From contig CAYZEZ010000259.1 in assembly GCA_964477295.1 (NCBI GenBank), positions 1-6,745 on the forward strand: a stretch of DNA of 6,745 bases, read 5' to 3'. Numbering within the stretch: position 1 is the stretch's first letter; each line of letters opens with the position of its first letter. Below are positions 6,420 to 6,745 of this stretch, piece after piece. The notes under the pieces were generated by a model that saw nothing but the letters and a program-made list of their open reading frames with translations, ran no database searches and was not told the origin of the DNA. The position numbers and the translations under genes were made by a program. Origin of the DNA: CAYZEZ01 sp964477295 (GTDB lineage Bacteria > Bacteroidota > Bacteroidia > Bacteroidales > SM23-62).

Positions 6420-6745
6420 ATGAAAATAGCACTCCCCACAGATGATAAAACCTCCATCTGTCCACATTTTGGAAGAACCTCGGGATTTATGATTTTTAAA
6501 ATTGAGGACAGGAAAGTTGTTGAATCCGAGTTCAGGCAAAATACCTTTACCGGTCATGCACAGGGTCATCATCATGAACACGGGCATCCTCATCAAGAAG
6601 GAGAGCATCATCACAGTCATGCGGGGATACTCCAGGCCCTTGGCGATTGTCAGATTGTCATTGCCAAAGGCATGGGCAGGCGTTTGTACAATGATTTTGA
6701 AGAGTGGAAGATCCAGGTATTTATCTCAAAAGAAAACGATATTAA
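6420..6745 (+). CDS. NifX/NafY-family (dinitrogenase iron-molybdenum cofactor-binding) protein with His-rich insert (3' end off the window)
   Basis: I translated 108 codons from the ATG at 6420; the frame is open to the window end, so about 10-20 residues are likely missing. The start MKIALPTDD, then CPHFGRTSGFMIF (14-26) and the second-half VIAKGMGRRLYNDF (80-93) follow the NifX/NafY/NifB-C-terminal fold, which in nitrogen fixers binds iron-sulfur or iron-molybdenum cofactor precursors. Single-domain relatives are widespread in non-fixers, with unknown function. Between the two halves is an insert with 11 histidines in 22 residues (46-67), where family members usually have a short loop; it should bind divalent metals. 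The protein is divergent to the DUF134 operon and shares its candidate operator. It is cytoplasmic, with no signal peptide. No nitrogenase genes are present, so a general metal-cofactor carrier or metal buffer is more likely than a nitrogen-fixation role. Confidence 0.88.
   Translation, partial: MKIALPTDDKTSICPHFGRTSGFMIFKIEDRKVVESEFRQNTFTGHAQGHHHEHGHPHQEGEHHHSHAGILQALGDCQIVIAKGMGRRLYNDFEEWKIQVFISKENDI

Noticed and set aside
6414..6620. 68-codon minus-strand open frame rich in methionine at the right end
   Set aside because: It is the complement of the His-rich NifX-like gene; the Met codons are the antisense of His codons (CAT read as ATG).

Overview
The window appears to be a bacterial chromosomal segment of moderate, slightly AT-rich composition. 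Six genes lie on the minus strand in one block, and a divergently oriented partial gene lies on the plus strand at the right end. There are no tRNA or rRNA genes, CRISPR arrays or insertion sequences. The best taxonomic guess is Bacteroidota. The reasons are exact TAnnTTTG elements (the Bacteroidota -7 promoter consensus) in the divergent intergenic region, weak or absent Shine-Dalgarno sequences at most starts, and A/T-rich leaders. This is an inference from style, not a proven assignment. A Firmicute or deltaproteobacterial anaerobe is not excluded.

Layout from right to left, in the direction of minus-strand transcription. A DUF134-type HTH regulator with an unusual cysteine-rich tail (6248-5697) is followed by a small THEP1-like P-loop NTPase (5627-5064). 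Next come an uncharacterised polytopic membrane protein (4994-4317) and a fused XdhC-MocA molybdenum-cofactor maturase (4253-2574). The block ends with the [2Fe-2S] small subunit (2581-2105) and the molybdopterin-binding large subunit (2102 to beyond position 1) of a xanthine dehydrogenase / isoquinoline 1-oxidoreductase (IorAB)-type hydroxylase. The last three genes overlap or are separated by 2 nt, so they are almost certainly translated together. The first four are 63-69 bp apart. On the plus strand, a NifX/NafY-family cofactor-binding protein with a histidine-rich insert starts at 6420 and runs off the right edge.

How the genes may work together: the large and small subunits form a molybdenum hydroxylase whose substrate cannot be read from the sequence. 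The maturase would supply it with CTP-derived molybdopterin cytosine dinucleotide (MocA half) and carry or sulfurate the cofactor (XdhC half). The NTPase, membrane protein and NifX-like protein are plausible but unproven helpers in metal or cofactor supply. The DUF134 protein is the obvious candidate regulator. Its likely operator is a tandem pair of ATGAACATATGTTCAT-like palindromes, 26 bp apart, in the 171-bp divergent region, interleaved with promoter-like elements on both strands. A separate TTGACA-N17-TATATT promoter candidate precedes the membrane protein gene and could drive the enzyme part of the cluster independently.

No stretch longer than 300 bases lacks a gene; the largest intergenic space is 6249-6419.
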